Part shown: positions 9,094 to 17,582 of the stretch, one piece after another | Layout of the letters: each line of letters starts with the position of its first letter | Position numbering within the stretch: the first letter of the stretch is position 1 | Assembly (NCBI RefSeq): GCF_041320595.1 | Contig: NZ_CP166625.1 | Location: forward strand, 5,020,001 to 5,084,000 | DNA from: Pleomorphomonas sp. PLEO | GTDB lineage: Bacteria; Pseudomonadota; Alphaproteobacteria; Rhizobiales; Pleomorphomonadaceae | Direction of reading: 5' to 3' | Length of the DNA: 64,000 bases | Position numbers and translations under genes: made by a program | Notes under the pieces: generated by a model | The model's input: only the letters and a program-made list of their open reading frames with translations | What the model was told of the DNA's origin: nothing | Database searches by the model: none

Positions 9094-9540
9094 TCAGCCC
9101 CGGCTCAGGCGGGCGCGCGTTGTGCGCGGCGTCGTCAGGAGCAAACTGGTGTCGGACCCGGTGATGCCCGGCAGCAGGCGGATTCGGCGCAGCACGGTGT
9201 CAAAATCGGTGAGGGTGGCAGCTCCCAGCTCGACAACGAGATCCCAGCGGCCATTGGTGGTGTGGATCGCCGCCACTTCCGGAAACCCCTCGAGTTGGCG
9301 GATCACCTTGTCGAGGACGTGTCCCTCGATTTCGATCATCATCACCGCCCGGACTGGAATCTCGATGGCGTCGTTGCGCAGGATCACCGTGAAACCGAGG
9401 ATGTCGCCGTTGCGCTCGAGCCGCTCCATGCGGGCACGGACCGTGGCGCGAGAGACGCCAAGTTCAAGGGCGAGATCGGACACCGACCGGCGGCCGTCGT
9501 GACGCAGGAGCGTCACCAATTGCTGATCGAGCTGATCCAT
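9094..9540 (-). CDS. Lrp/AsnC-family transcriptional regulator
   Basis: The protein has 148 residues with an N-terminal helix-turn-helix (LDQQLVTLLRHDGRRSVSDLALELGVSRATV) and a C-terminal RAM ligand-binding domain (from about residue 65, with a GRWDLVVE core). It is divergent from the arginase/ornithine cyclodeaminase operon with a 131-base gap carrying direct repeats, so it most likely senses an amino acid such as arginine or ornithine and controls that operon and itself. The ligand is inferred from context only. Confidence 0.9.
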   Translation of the reverse strand: MDQLDQQLVTLLRHDGRRSVSDLALELGVSRATVRARMERLERNGDILGFTVILRNDAIEIPVRAVMMIEIEGHVLDKVIRQLEGFPEVAAIHTTNGRWDLVVELGAATLTDFDTVLRRIRLLPGITGSDTSLLLTTPRTTRARLSRG

Positions 9541-9546
9541 GAAATC

Positions 9547-9576
9547 GCCGTTTTGGACAATGGAACTGCCATTTTG
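9547..9576. promoter_or_regulatory. direct repeat GCCRTTTTG, candidate Lrp operator
   Basis: GCCGTTTTG (9547-9555) and GCCATTTTG (9568-9576) are 21 bases apart, two helical turns, directly at the start of the Lrp-type gene and upstream of arginase. This phasing suits a dimeric or octameric Lrp protein binding one DNA face. A possible promoter for arginase, TTGGAC-N17-GATAAG, overlaps the repeats. Confidence 0.45.
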
Positions 9577-9671
9577 ATAAGCTAATCCTTATAAATTGCC
9601 AATCCCCCCTGTTCACTTTGCCGGTCGATAATGGCCTGATGCCAGCGAACGAACAGCGAGGGAAAACGTGC

Positions 9672-10598
9672 ATGAAGGTGCGGCTTCTGGGTATTCCGAT
9701 CGAGGACGGTGCGGGCCGCATGGGCTGCGAGATGGGGCCGAGCGCCTATCGCACCGCCGGCATCGTCGAAGCGATCACCGAACTCGGCCACGAGGTCGAG
9801 GATCTCGGTAACGTCAAGCGTGGCCCGCTGCCCACCGTCACGCCTCCCTTTCCGCATCTTCGACGCCTGCCCGAGATCGCCGCCTGGATCGATACGGTGA
9901 CTGAAGCCGCCCACCATGCCGCTGACGGTGCCTTCCCGGTATTCCTCGGCGGCGACCACGCGCTCGCGGCCGGCACGGTGCCCGGCATCGCCCGACGCGC
10001 GGCTGAGGAGGGGCGCCCCCTGTTTGTGCTATGGCTCGACGCGCACACCGATTTCCATACGCTCGAGACCACGCAGAGCGGCAATCTTCATGGCACGCCG
10101 GTCGCTTATTTCACGGGAATGAACGGCTTTCACGGCTGCTACCCATCTCTTTCCCACGTGGTGCCGCCCGGCAACGTCACCATGGTCGGCATCCGTTCGG
10201 TCGACCCCGCCGAACGCCGGGCAATCGCCGGTTCCGGGGTTACCGTCCACGATATGCGCGCCCTTGACGAACACGGCGTCGGCGCCTTGGTCTGGCGTTT
10301 CCTTGAGCGCGTCGCGGCGGCGAATGGCCGCCTGCACGTCAGCCTCGACGTCGACTTCCTGGACCCATCGATTGCCCCAGGTGTCGGCACCACCGCGCCG
10401 GGCGGGGCCACCTTCCGTGAAGCGCATCTCATCATGGAGATGCTGCACGACAGTGGTCTCGTCTCCTCGATCGACCTCGTCGAACTCAATCCGTTCCTCG
10501 ATGAACGAGGCCGCACCGCCACTCTGATGGTCGACCTTCTCGCCAGCCTGATGGGCCGCACTGTCATGGACCGCCCGACCCGGAGCTTTGCAGCATGA
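9672..10598 (+). CDS. rocF: arginase
   Basis: Hydrolyses L-arginine to L-ornithine and urea; Mn2+-dependent ureohydrolase of 308 residues. Metal-ligand motifs are present in order: GGDHALAAGT, DAHTDFHT and SLDVDFLDP, followed by the conserved SIDLVELNP near the C-terminus. I use the ATG at 9672 (MKVRLLGIP) because GAGGGAAAA precedes it and it gives the usual family length. It overlaps the ornithine cyclodeaminase gene by four bases, so ornithine is passed straight to the next enzyme. Confidence 0.93.
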   Translation: MKVRLLGIPIEDGAGRMGCEMGPSAYRTAGIVEAITELGHEVEDLGNVKRGPLPTVTPPFPHLRRLPEIAAWIDTVTEAAHHAADGAFPVFLGGDHALAAGTVPGIARRAAEEGRPLFVLWLDAHTDFHTLETTQSGNLHGTPVAYFTGMNGFHGCYPSLSHVVPPGNVTMVGIRSVDPAERRAIAGSGVTVHDMRALDEHGVGALVWRFLERVAAANGRLHVSLDVDFLDPSIAPGVGTTAPGGATFREAHLIMEMLHDSGLVSSIDLVELNPFLDERGRTATLMVDLLASLMGRTVMDRPTRSFAA

Positions 10599-11650
10599 AC
10601 GCCATTTCCCCGCTCGCCATCGTACCGTTCGTCTCGGTCGACAACATGATGCGGTTGGTGCTCAGCATCGGCGTCGAGCGCTTCCTCGTCGAGCTCGCGA
10701 ACTACATCGAGGAAGATTTCTGCCGCTGGCCGACCTTCGACAAAACGCCGCGCGTTGCTTCCCATTCGGCCGATGGTGTCATCGAACTGATGCCGACCTC
10801 CGATGGAGCGCTCTACGGCTTCAAGTATGTCAATGGTCACCCCAAGAACATGCGCGAAGGCAAGCAGACGGTGACCGCCTTCGGCGTCCTGGCCGATGTC
10901 GGTTCGGGCTATCCCATGCTTCTCACCGAGATGACGCTGCTGACGGCGCTGAGGACTGGAGCCACCTCGGCGATGGCAGCCAGACGCCTTGCGCCGAAAG
11001 GCGCGGCAACCATGGCGATCATCGGCAATGGCGCCCAATCGGAGTTCCAGGCGTTGGCCTTCCGGGCCATCCTGGGCATCGCAAACCTGCGTCTTTACGA
11101 CATAGACCCCACCGCGACGGAAAAGTGCCGACGCAACCTTACTTCTCTCGGCTTCTCGATTGCCGTCTGCCGCTCCGGCCAGGAAGCCGTCGAGGGCGCC
11201 GACATCATCACCACCGTCACTGCCGACAAGCAGTATGCCACCATCCTCACCGACAACATGGTCGGCGCCGGTGTGCACATCAACGCGGTTGGCGGCGATT
11301 GCCCGGGCAAGACAGAGCTTCACCGCGCCATCCTGGAGCGCTCATCGATCTTCGTGGAATATGCACCGCAGACACGCATCGAAGGCGAGATCCAGCAGAT
11401 GCCGGCCGATCATCCCGTCACCGAGTTTTGGGAAGTTCTCAACGGCGTCGTGCCGGGACGCACATCCGCCAGTGAGGTGACACTGTTCGATTCCGTCGGT
11501 TTCGCCATCGAAGACTTCTCGGCACTGCGCTACGTGCGCGACAAGCTCGCCGGCACATCCTTCTACCAAGAACTCGATCTGCTCGCCGATCCGGACGAGC
11601 CGCGTGATCTCTACGGAATGCTGCGGCGCGCAGGAACGGTCGCTATTTGA
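10595..11650 (+). CDS. ocd: ornithine cyclodeaminase
   Basis: Converts L-ornithine to L-proline and ammonia with bound NAD+. The 351 residues contain the Rossmann motif IIGNGAQSEFQA (about residue 140), the substrate-side GFKYVNGHPKN segment and the VGGDCPGKTEL segment with the catalytic Asp region of the OCD/mu-crystallin family. The length and motifs match bacterial OCDs of the arginase type. Start ATG overlaps the arginase stop (ATGA), a two-gene arginine-to-proline operon. Confidence 0.92.
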   Translation: MNAISPLAIVPFVSVDNMMRLVLSIGVERFLVELANYIEEDFCRWPTFDKTPRVASHSADGVIELMPTSDGALYGFKYVNGHPKNMREGKQTVTAFGVLADVGSGYPMLLTEMTLLTALRTGATSAMAARRLAPKGAATMAIIGNGAQSEFQALAFRAILGIANLRLYDIDPTATEKCRRNLTSLGFSIAVCRSGQEAVEGADIITTVTADKQYATILTDNMVGAGVHINAVGGDCPGKTELHRAILERSSIFVEYAPQTRIEGEIQQMPADHPVTEFWEVLNGVVPGRTSASEVTLFDSVGFAIEDFSALRYVRDKLAGTSFYQELDLLADPDEPRDLYGMLRRAGTVAI

Positions 11651-12131
11651 GGTGATCCTGAATCGCCTGGAAGCGAATGGCCAATTCATCGGTGTTGCTC
11701 GAAGCGCCACCGGCCTTGTTCGGCAGTGAATAGCCAGGCACCTCAATGCCCTGTTCGAGCATCTCCTTAACTGTCACGGTGCCGGCGTCGACGATCTCGC
11801 CAGTACCCGTGTCGGTAATGTAGTGTCGATAGGTGCTGTTGCCGACTTTCCAGTAGGAATGGGTCTTCTTGGCCTCGAGGTCGGCGACGCTCGGCGGCGG
11901 ACGGGGCACGGACTCGGAAGAAGCAGCCGGAAACGGCTTCACGTTGAACCAGATGGCGGCGACGATCGATGCGAGCACCAGCGCAACGAAGCCGGCGATG
12001 ACGATGGAGCGTACATCTTGATGACCGCTGCCTTTACGGCGCCGGGCGGACGCGACAGGGGGCTTCCCGCCCTTTTTCTTGGTGGGAGTGCCGATCGAAG
12101 TGTGTTGCGAGGCGACTACTCGTGACTGCAT
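11643..12131 (-). CDS. hypothetical single-pass membrane protein
   Basis: I do not recognise this 162-residue protein. The first 40 residues are very basic (KKKGGK, ARRRKG), one membrane segment follows at about 43-62, and the remaining 100 residues would be periplasmic with a Pro-rich linker (PRPPPS) and a segment around YWKVGNSTYRHYITDTGTG that has the look of a small beta domain. Its end overlaps the end of ornithine cyclodeaminase by eight bases on the opposite strand. The coding bias looks normal for the region. Confidence 0.65.
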   Translation of the reverse strand: MQSRVVASQHTSIGTPTKKKGGKPPVASARRRKGSGHQDVRSIVIAGFVALVLASIVAAIWFNVKPFPAASSESVPRPPPSVADLEAKKTHSYWKVGNSTYRHYITDTGTGEIVDAGTVTVKEMLEQGIEVPGYSLPNKAGGASSNTDELAIRFQAIQDHLK

Positions 12132-12534
12132 GACCCACTCCCTCGACGCGCTCTTCCTCCAAATGTCAAACCACCCCTGCCGTCAGAACACAGGGCATTC
12201 AGAGCCGGTCCAACCAGCCGCTCTCCGTGGCTTTCCATTAAATATGCGCAGAAAGCTTTTCTTTCCCTTGCGGGGCAAATTTTCGGACAAGAAAAAGGGG
12301 GGATACTGAATGAATGCTTAACGGGGCCCTAGGCACTTTCTGAATCCGCTGGCTGTTTCCGACGGCACGCCCCGTGGCCCTAGAAAAAATGGCCTTAATG
12401 TCTTGACGGCCAGGCCTGATAATTGCGTGGCATTTATACGGAGTATCGCGGAAGGCCATGGCCTTAAGTCTTGGTTCACTATTCTCGGCGCTATTCTGGG
12501 AATAGGCAGTTTTAACTACAAGAAAAAGCAGAAA
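12132..12534. other. intergenic region between divergent genes
   Basis: About 400 bases between the small membrane protein gene and the chemoreceptor gene. It is partly A-rich near 12240-12310. I see no gene, hairpin terminator or recognisable operator in it; it presumably holds both promoters. Confidence 0.4.
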
Positions 12535-14241
12535 ATGGTACTCAATAGATTCAAGTTGTGGAAGGTCATCGGCGCAGCCGTGGCGATATTTATCGCACTG
12601 ACCGTGTGTCTGTTGTTGTCCATTGTCTACACCACGCTATCGGCGGACGCCGCGCGTCAGTCGCTGGAAAGGCAGATGATCGCAATTCGGACAGGCGCCC
12701 TTTTGATGACGAAGGATATCGCCGGTGCGACGGTCGCATGGTCTGGGGATGCTGTCGACCACATCGAAGTACCGATCCTTCCGCCCTTTCCAACCCATGA
12801 ACTTATCGACAACCTTACCCGCACGGCGGGCGCCGCCGCGACGATCTTTGCCTATGATGCCACGAAGGACGACTTCACGCGCGTGACGACATCGATCAAG
12901 AAGGCGGATGGCAGCCGCGCCGTTGGGACCGACCTTGGCAAGTCATCGCCCGCCTACGCGGCGATCAAGGAGGGGCATAGTTTCACCGGCAAGGCCGCTA
13001 TCCTCGGCGCGCCGTATCTCACCGTCTATACGCCAATCAAAAATTCCGCCGGTCAGGTCATCGGCATTCTGTTCGCTGGTATTCCCGAGGCTACCGTCGC
13101 GACCACCAAGAACGGCCTGGTCCTGAAGATCTCACTGCTCGGTCTATTGTTGGCCGCCGGCATATGCGCCGGTGCATCTTGGCTGGTGGCACGCCTCATC
13201 CGGCCCGTGACGCAACTCTCGGCGCTGATGGAACGCATCTCGCGTGACGATCTTGCCCAGGATGTTCCCTACGCCACCTATGGCAACGAGGTTGGCAGCA
13301 TTGCTCGCGCCGTCGTCATTCTCAAGGACAGCGCCGTAACCCGCATTGTGCTCGAGCGAGACAAGGGCGTCGAAACCGCCGAACGCGCGTCGCGGCAAAA
13401 GCGCGTCGAAGTGCTGATCGACAATTTCAGGACGACCACTCGTACCGCGCTCGGAGCGGTGAACAAGACGGTCGAGGACCTGCTGACCACCGCCGACACT
13501 CTGGGGGCCGGCGCCTTGCGCACGGTTCAAGACGCGGGAGCCGCCTCGAGCGCTTCGCATGACGCGACCGGCAACGTGCAGACCGTCGCTTCGGCGACCG
13601 AAGAACTCGCCACGTCGATCGGCGAGATATCGGCCCAAATACAGCGAACCGGCACCGTCGTGGCCGACGCGGCGCGCGGCACGCGCGATGCCGATACCAA
13701 GATCAACCGCCTCGCCACCGGCGCGACCAAGATCGGCGAGGTCGTCACCTTGATCCGTGCGATAGCCGAGCAAACCAACCTCTTGGCGCTCAATGCGACC
13801 ATCGAAGCGGCACGGGCCGGCGAAGCGGGCAAGGGATTTGCCGTCGTCGCCGCCGAGGTGAAGAATCTAGCCGGCCAGACCGCCAAGGCAACCGAAGAAA
13901 TCGCTGCCCAGGTCGATAACATTCAGAATGCGACGGCCGACGCCGTGGAGGCGATCCAAACCATCAGCACCACCATGCAGGAGGTCGATCGCTATACCGG
14001 GGCCATATCCATAGCCGTCGAGGAGCAAGGCACGGCCACAGGCAACATCAGCCGTTCTATCAACGCGGCCGCGACCGGCTCGCAGCAGGTGGCAACCAAT
14101 GTCAACGCCGTGCTTGAGACGGCTCGCGAAACCGAGACGGCGGCCCAAAGGCTTGATCAGGATTCACGCGACGTCGCCGAAGAGGCAAGGCAGCTTCGCT
14201 CGACCATCGACGCCTTCCTCGGCGCGGTGATCGCCGCCTAA
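12535..14241 (+). CDS. methyl-accepting chemotaxis protein with Cache sensor
   Basis: Transmembrane chemoreceptor of 568 residues. One membrane helix at about 9-30, a periplasmic Cache-type sensor (about 35-195, ending in [21 protein letters not shown], typical of Cache_3/Cache_2 double domains), a second helix at about 198-221, HAMP at about 222-275, and a methyl-accepting domain with the invariant hairpin tip [20 protein letters not shown] start at the ATG at 12535; an upstream in-frame ATG at 12403 would add a tail that does not look like protein. No other chemotaxis gene is adjacent. Confidence 0.88.
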   Translation: MVLNRFKLWKVIGAAVAIFIALTVCLLLSIVYTTLSADAARQSLERQMIAIRTGALLMTKDIAGATVAWSGDAVDHIEVPILPPFPTHELIDNLTRTAGAAATIFAYDATKDDFTRVTTSIKKADGSRAVGTDLGKSSPAYAAIKEGHSFTGKAAILGAPYLTVYTPIKNSAGQVIGILFAGIPEATVATTKNGLVLKISLLGLLLAAGICAGASWLVARLIRPVTQLSALMERISRDDLAQDVPYATYGNEVGSIARAVVILKDSAVTRIVLERDKGVETAERASRQKRVEVLIDNFRTTTRTALGAVNKTVEDLLTTADTLGAGALRTVQDAGAASSASHDATGNVQTVASATEELATSIGEISAQIQRTGTVVADAARGTRDADTKINRLATGATKIGEVVTLIRAIAEQTNLLALNATIEAARAGEAGKGFAVVAAEVKNLAGQTAKATEEIAAQVDNIQNATADAVEAIQTISTTMQEVDRYTGAISIAVEEQGTATGNISRSINAAATGSQQVATNVNAVLETARETETAAQRLDQDSRDVAEEARQLRSTIDAFLGAVIAA

Positions 14242-14348
14242 AAGCCAGGCAGCAGGACTTCCCCACTTGGCGGCGATCAACCGCAAAAAAGTGGCTGGTG
14301 GGGGCTTGCATTGGCGGGGCGATCCAACTAGGTTCCGCGCCGTCATGT

Positions 14349-14425
14349 GCAGCTGTAGCTCAGTTGGCTAGAGCGTCGGATTGTGGCTCCGAAGGTCGCT
14401 GGTTCAAGCCCAGCCAGCTGTACCA
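14349..14425 (+). tRNA. tRNA-His (anticodon GTG), CCA encoded
   Basis: 77-base cloverleaf. Acceptor GCAGCTG pairs with CAGCTGT (one G-T pair at 1-72), D arm GCTCAGTTGGCTAGAGC, anticodon stem TCGGA/TCCGA around TTGTGGC, T arm GCTGG-TTCAAGC-CCAGC, discriminator A, then CCA. The base before G1 is T and the discriminator is A73, so the G-1:C73 pair used as histidine identity in most bacteria is absent, as known for a group of alphaproteobacteria. Confidence 0.95.
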
Positions 14426-14439
14426 TTCTCTACCAAATT

Positions 14440-14852
14440 TCAGTTGTTCATGCCGGCTCGGCGAGCCTGTTTTATGACCGCCGAGAACGCGTCAGCCAAC
14501 ACAGCAGCGCGCAGCCGCTCAAGCCTCCTTGATCGACCGGTGGCCTTAACGAAGTGCCTCCTGTCGAAAAGGTCGGCCACAGGGCAACCGTGGTTCTGAA
14601 TAACGTGGATATGCTCGCCTATGTCCGGGCGGCGGGATAGGCGGATAGATCACCATAAACGTCGAGGCCGAGCTTCAGGCCATGCCGATCGGAGTAGGCT
14701 GGCGCTGGCCGCATATTGGCCTCGACCTTGCGGACATCGGCCACTACCGCCGGCATATCCAAGATATCGAGAGCGTTGCGCAGGCCGTCACCCAGCGACG
14801 GCGCTGGAATGGCTGCCCTCCACCAGCCAATTTGCCGGAAAAGTGTATCAAA
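14440..14852 (-). pseudogene. remnant of an unrecognised gene, frame broken
   Basis: The minus strand shows two protein-like stretches in different frames. The first (14852 down to a TAG at 14619) reads well for about 77 residues, including GDGLRNALDILDMPAVVADV and LKLGLDVYGDLSAYPAAR. The second (from about 14634 down to a TGA at 14440) continues in another frame with HIHVIQNHGCPVADLFDRRH and a basic Arg/Lys-rich helix. There is no start codon with a ribosome site, and an in-frame TAG sits just upstream. The two pieces are best explained as one gene with a frameshift. I cannot name the family. Confidence 0.4.
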
Positions 14853-15173
14853 CTATGGCAGAGGCAAGAATCTGGGATTGGAGGCGGAGCCAACGAACAC
14901 CCTGATCGGACCTATAGGGGAGCAGAATCGCTTTCGTTCAGCGCCCTTATCACGAGGTTGTGTGGAACCGATCGCGAGAATTTGTTCCAATCATCGCGAA
15001 ATTCACACGGCTTTGTGAAAACACTTCACGAAATCCGTCCTGTCATATTGACCCGGAGCCCCCTTTTTTCGTGAATAACTTCGGTCTACATCGTACCCAT
15101 CGAAGCGAGACGAATGTCCGGGGCTGGATATGAACTTCCAACGGCCTGACGACGCTATCGAACTACGTGGAGT

Positions 15174-15506
15174 ATGAAAATGAAGACCTTCGCTCTTGCC
15201 GTCGTTGCTGTAACTGCCATTGCCATCCCGAGCCTGGCTTCCGCCGCCGAGCAGACCTATTGGGATCCGGCCGACAGCGCCTTTGCCGTCGGTTCGATGA
15301 AGGCTCCGGCGACCGCCAATAATGATACGGCGCGCTACACCGAGACCGTCACCTCCTGGGATCCGGCCGACAGCGCCTTCGTGACGACCAAGGTCGGCGC
15401 TACGCCGGTCGTTGGTACCCATGACGCGGTGAAGACCAGCCGCACGACCGTGCGCATGTGGGAGCCGGCCGACAGCGCCTTTGTGGAAGTGCCCGTCGGC
15501 AACTGA
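15174..15506 (+). CDS. small exported protein with three WDPADSAF-type repeats
   Basis: 110 residues. A signal peptide of about 24 residues (MKMKTFALAVVAVTAIAIPS, then LASAA) is followed by three copies of the octapeptide W-[DE]-P-A-D-S-A-F at residues 30, 62 and 96, spaced 32-34 residues apart with variable Thr/Val-rich linkers. The DNA of the three copies is nearly identical over 23 bases (15261, 15357, 15459). It is a single-gene unit ending in a strong terminator. No function is known to me; a periplasmic or surface role with a repeated binding motif is possible. Confidence 0.75.
   Translation: MKMKTFALAVVAVTAIAIPSLASAAEQTYWDPADSAFAVGSMKAPATANNDTARYTETVTSWDPADSAFVTTKVGATPVVGTHDAVKTSRTTVRMWEPADSAFVEVPVGN
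15261..15481 (+). repeat. three near-identical 23-base repeats inside the exported-protein gene
   Basis: The copies at 15261-15283 and 15357-15379 are identical over 23 bases and the third at 15459-15481 differs at one base (T to G, giving Glu for Asp). The sequence between them is unrelated, so either the motif is under strong selection or the copies are homogenised by gene conversion. Confidence 0.8.
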
Positions 15507-15531
15507 TATCGCCGCGCACGAACTGATTTAG

Positions 15532-15563
15532 AAAACGGCGTCGATTCTTTCGGCGCCGTTTTT
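15532..15563 (+). terminator. rho-independent terminator after the repeat protein gene
   Basis: AAAACGGCG and CGCCGTTTT form a 9-bp stem with a 13-base loop, followed by T. It starts 26 bases after the stop codon and is one of the clearest terminators in the window. Confidence 0.8.
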
Positions 15564-15777
15564 GCGTGAGTGGCCGACAACTCTCTGGCCAAAGCGCAGA
15601 GCGTGGATAAAGCAACGGTGCGACGGGAAAGAACCGCGGTCCGTCGTCCAAGCAAGTTGCACTCGATCGCGTTTTTCACACACCCCCACTCTCTATGCGG
15701 CAGGCACTGTTTTTTGCTTTGCCTTGCTTGCGAAGTCGGTTATACGAACCGTGCTTCGCGTGTCTGCGAACGGCTAC

Positions 15778-15854
15778 GCACCCGTAGCTCAGCTGGATAG
15801 AGTGCTGCCCTCCGAAGGCAGAGGTCACGCGTTCGAATCGCGTCGGGTGCGCCA
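15778..15854 (+). tRNA. tRNA-Arg (anticodon CCG), CCA encoded
   Basis: 77-base cloverleaf with acceptor GCACCCG/CGGGTGC, D arm GCTCAGCTGGATAGAGT, anticodon stem CTGCC/GGCAG around CTCCGAA (anticodon CCG, reads CGG), T arm CGCG-TTCGAAT-CGCG, discriminator G and CCA. The siderophore-uptake genes begin 300 bases downstream. Confidence 0.95.
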
Positions 15855-16156
15855 ATCTTTTCAATACCTTATTACGCGAATTGATTTCTGTAGAATCTTC
15901 GTATCAAGCATATGGGAAGCGCTTGAAGCGACCAATGCGGCGCGCGTGACCACAGAAACAGAAACGGGGCAATGTGGCGCTGATCCGCTCCGGCCAGCTT
16001 GATCTTCAGAGCGGCTGATAATCTCACCGTAGGGGCGAAAGACTAGCGGAACGCCGTCTCCCGCCGGCAATCTAACAGTGTGGTCCCCGAGCTCCACGCC
16101 TGCCCGAATCTCCGTTTCCAAGCCCTTACATGCATCCTATCCATCGATCTCTGGTA
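15855..16156. other. intergenic region between tRNA-Arg and siderophore genes
   Basis: About 300 bases without a gene I can support. I looked for a repeat of the tRNA 3' end that would mark an integrated island and saw none here or near 22.5 kb. Confidence 0.4.
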
Positions 16157-17182
16157 TCACGCCTTCCAATAGCCAGCGATCAGGTGATCGAGGTTGTTGC
16201 GCGACGCAGCCGCCCTGACATATTTTCTGATGCGCGAAGCGACGCTCGCCTCGCAGGCTACCCAAACGAATGTCTTTTCCGACGGCTTGCCGGCAATAGC
16301 GCTCATGACAGCACCTTCCAGTACCGAGGCAGCGTGTCCGCGTCGAGCCAGCCATATCAGGCGGAACCCGCCGGGCATCTCGAGCGGAATCCTCTCTGCA
16401 CCGTCCTCAATTTCGATCAATACGTCGCCACGGCAATGTCGCGGCAGCATGCCCATGATCCGGGCGATCGCAGGAAGCGCAGTCTCGTCGCCGGCAATCA
16501 GGAAGTGGTCGGCCGAGCCGATACTTCCGCCGCTGGGCCCAGCGACACCCACGAGGTCGCCGACACGAAGATGGCGAATCCATCTTGCGCCCGGCCCGCG
16601 TTCGCCATGCAGGAAGACGTCGATATCGATCGTATGTCTGGTGAGATTTACTGCGCGAACAGTATAACGACGCCATATTGGCGATGGCCGCTCTTCGCCC
16701 GTTGCGGCTGCCACATCTGTGAAGTTGACAAGGACCTGAACGTGCAAGGCGTCTACGCGATCAAAGCGCGCGGCGTCGGGACACTTCAGCGTGATGCGCA
16801 TCATCTGCGGTGTCAGCATATTCAGCGCCTCGGCCTTCAGGATCGAGAAGCTTGGAGGCAGCCGGCCGGCGCTCCAGTTTTCCTCCCAGTCAATCTCGAC
16901 CGATCGAGTGCCTGCCAGATGCCGAAAGACGCCATCGAGCCAGCTCCTGACAAAATACGCCGTCTCCGCGTCGGCGGAATCGGCATCCACATGAAGCAGA
17001 CCATCCTCGCACCACATCCGCCCACGAACATCCGGGAACGACACAAGAAAGGCAGTGGCCTGCTCCTGAAGCTCGCCGTCATGCTCTCTCAGATGTTCCG
17101 CGAGATGGAACAGACACTGTTCGGGCCCAGGCAGTTTCGCTCGAGCCTTGAGACGGAAGGCAACGGGAAAGTCCGATGTCAT
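16157..17182 (-). CDS. siderophore-interacting protein, FAD-dependent ferric-siderophore reductase
   Basis: Cytoplasmic flavoprotein of 341 residues predicted to reduce ferric siderophore with NAD(P)H and release iron. The N-terminal 95 or so residues form a DUF2218 domain, a known fusion partner. The SIP core follows: MRITLKCPD, the flavin-binding RRYTVRAVN segment, then the SIP nucleotide-binding domain with LIAGDETALPAIARI, the FVWVACEASVASRIRKY block and a terminal GYWKA. The start is taken at the ATG at 17182, which shares one base with the upstream stop (TGATG). A GTG one codon earlier is possible. Confidence 0.88.
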   Translation of the reverse strand: MTSDFPVAFRLKARAKLPGPEQCLFHLAEHLREHDGELQEQATAFLVSFPDVRGRMWCEDGLLHVDADSADAETAYFVRSWLDGVFRHLAGTRSVEIDWEENWSAGRLPPSFSILKAEALNMLTPQMMRITLKCPDAARFDRVDALHVQVLVNFTDVAAATGEERPSPIWRRYTVRAVNLTRHTIDIDVFLHGERGPGARWIRHLRVGDLVGVAGPSGGSIGSADHFLIAGDETALPAIARIMGMLPRHCRGDVLIEIEDGAERIPLEMPGGFRLIWLARRGHAASVLEGAVMSAIAGKPSEKTFVWVACEASVASRIRKYVRAAASRNNLDHLIAGYWKA

Positions 17183-17565
17183 CACAATGCTTTCAGATCA
17201 TCGCCCAAAGGATGCCGGCGGCGGTCGCTGAAGAACTTGCAACATGAGTTCTCGACGATGGCGGCCGGCTGCCAGCCATTGCAGGCAGGATCAAGCCTCT
17301 CGGTCTGCACGCCCGCCGAAAAGACAAAACCAGTCAGAGCCGAGAGGAAACGCCAGTACCCGCAAGCCGCAAATCCGTCATTGGTAACCAGCCCGGGTAG
17401 CTTTCGGCTCTCCGGGATGGCTTCGAGCCGATTGCCCCTGGAATCGCACTCCGTCAGGACCGCGCCGTTCGGGCTCAGGCTGGGTCCTTCCGCCTGATCG
17501 GCGGTGAAGCAGCGATGCGTGACAGACCCGTCGTGAACGGCGTGCTTGATGGGCGCGACGTGCAA
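17182..17565 (-). CDS. hypothetical Cys-rich protein in the siderophore operon
   Basis: 127 residues starting at a TTG with GGAGA about 11 bases upstream, 17 bases after the TonB receptor stop and overlapping the reductase start by one base. This tight packing supports a real gene. It has six cysteines, including a CC pair in NSCCKFF near the C-terminus, which faintly recalls the CC motif of FhuF-type reductases, but the later CxxC is missing. No signal peptide or membrane segment is clear. I do not recognise the family, and an overpredicted frame cannot be excluded. Confidence 0.5.
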   Translation of the reverse strand: MHVAPIKHAVHDGSVTHRCFTADQAEGPSLSPNGAVLTECDSRGNRLEAIPESRKLPGLVTNDGFAACGYWRFLSALTGFVFSAGVQTERLDPACNGWQPAAIVENSCCKFFSDRRRHPLGDDLKAL

Positions 17566-17582
17566 GGCCGTTTCGTCTCCGA

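Noticed and set aside
10139-11323. 394-codon minus-strand frame across arginase and ornithine cyclodeaminase
   Set aside because: Antisense to two well-supported enzymes that overlap by four bases; the translation is rich in Arg, Gly and Asp without a fold pattern.
16130-17497. 455-codon open frame on the plus strand
   Set aside because: It lies antisense to the siderophore-interacting protein and the Cys-rich gene. Its translation has no domain pattern, while the minus frame has clear SIP motifs.
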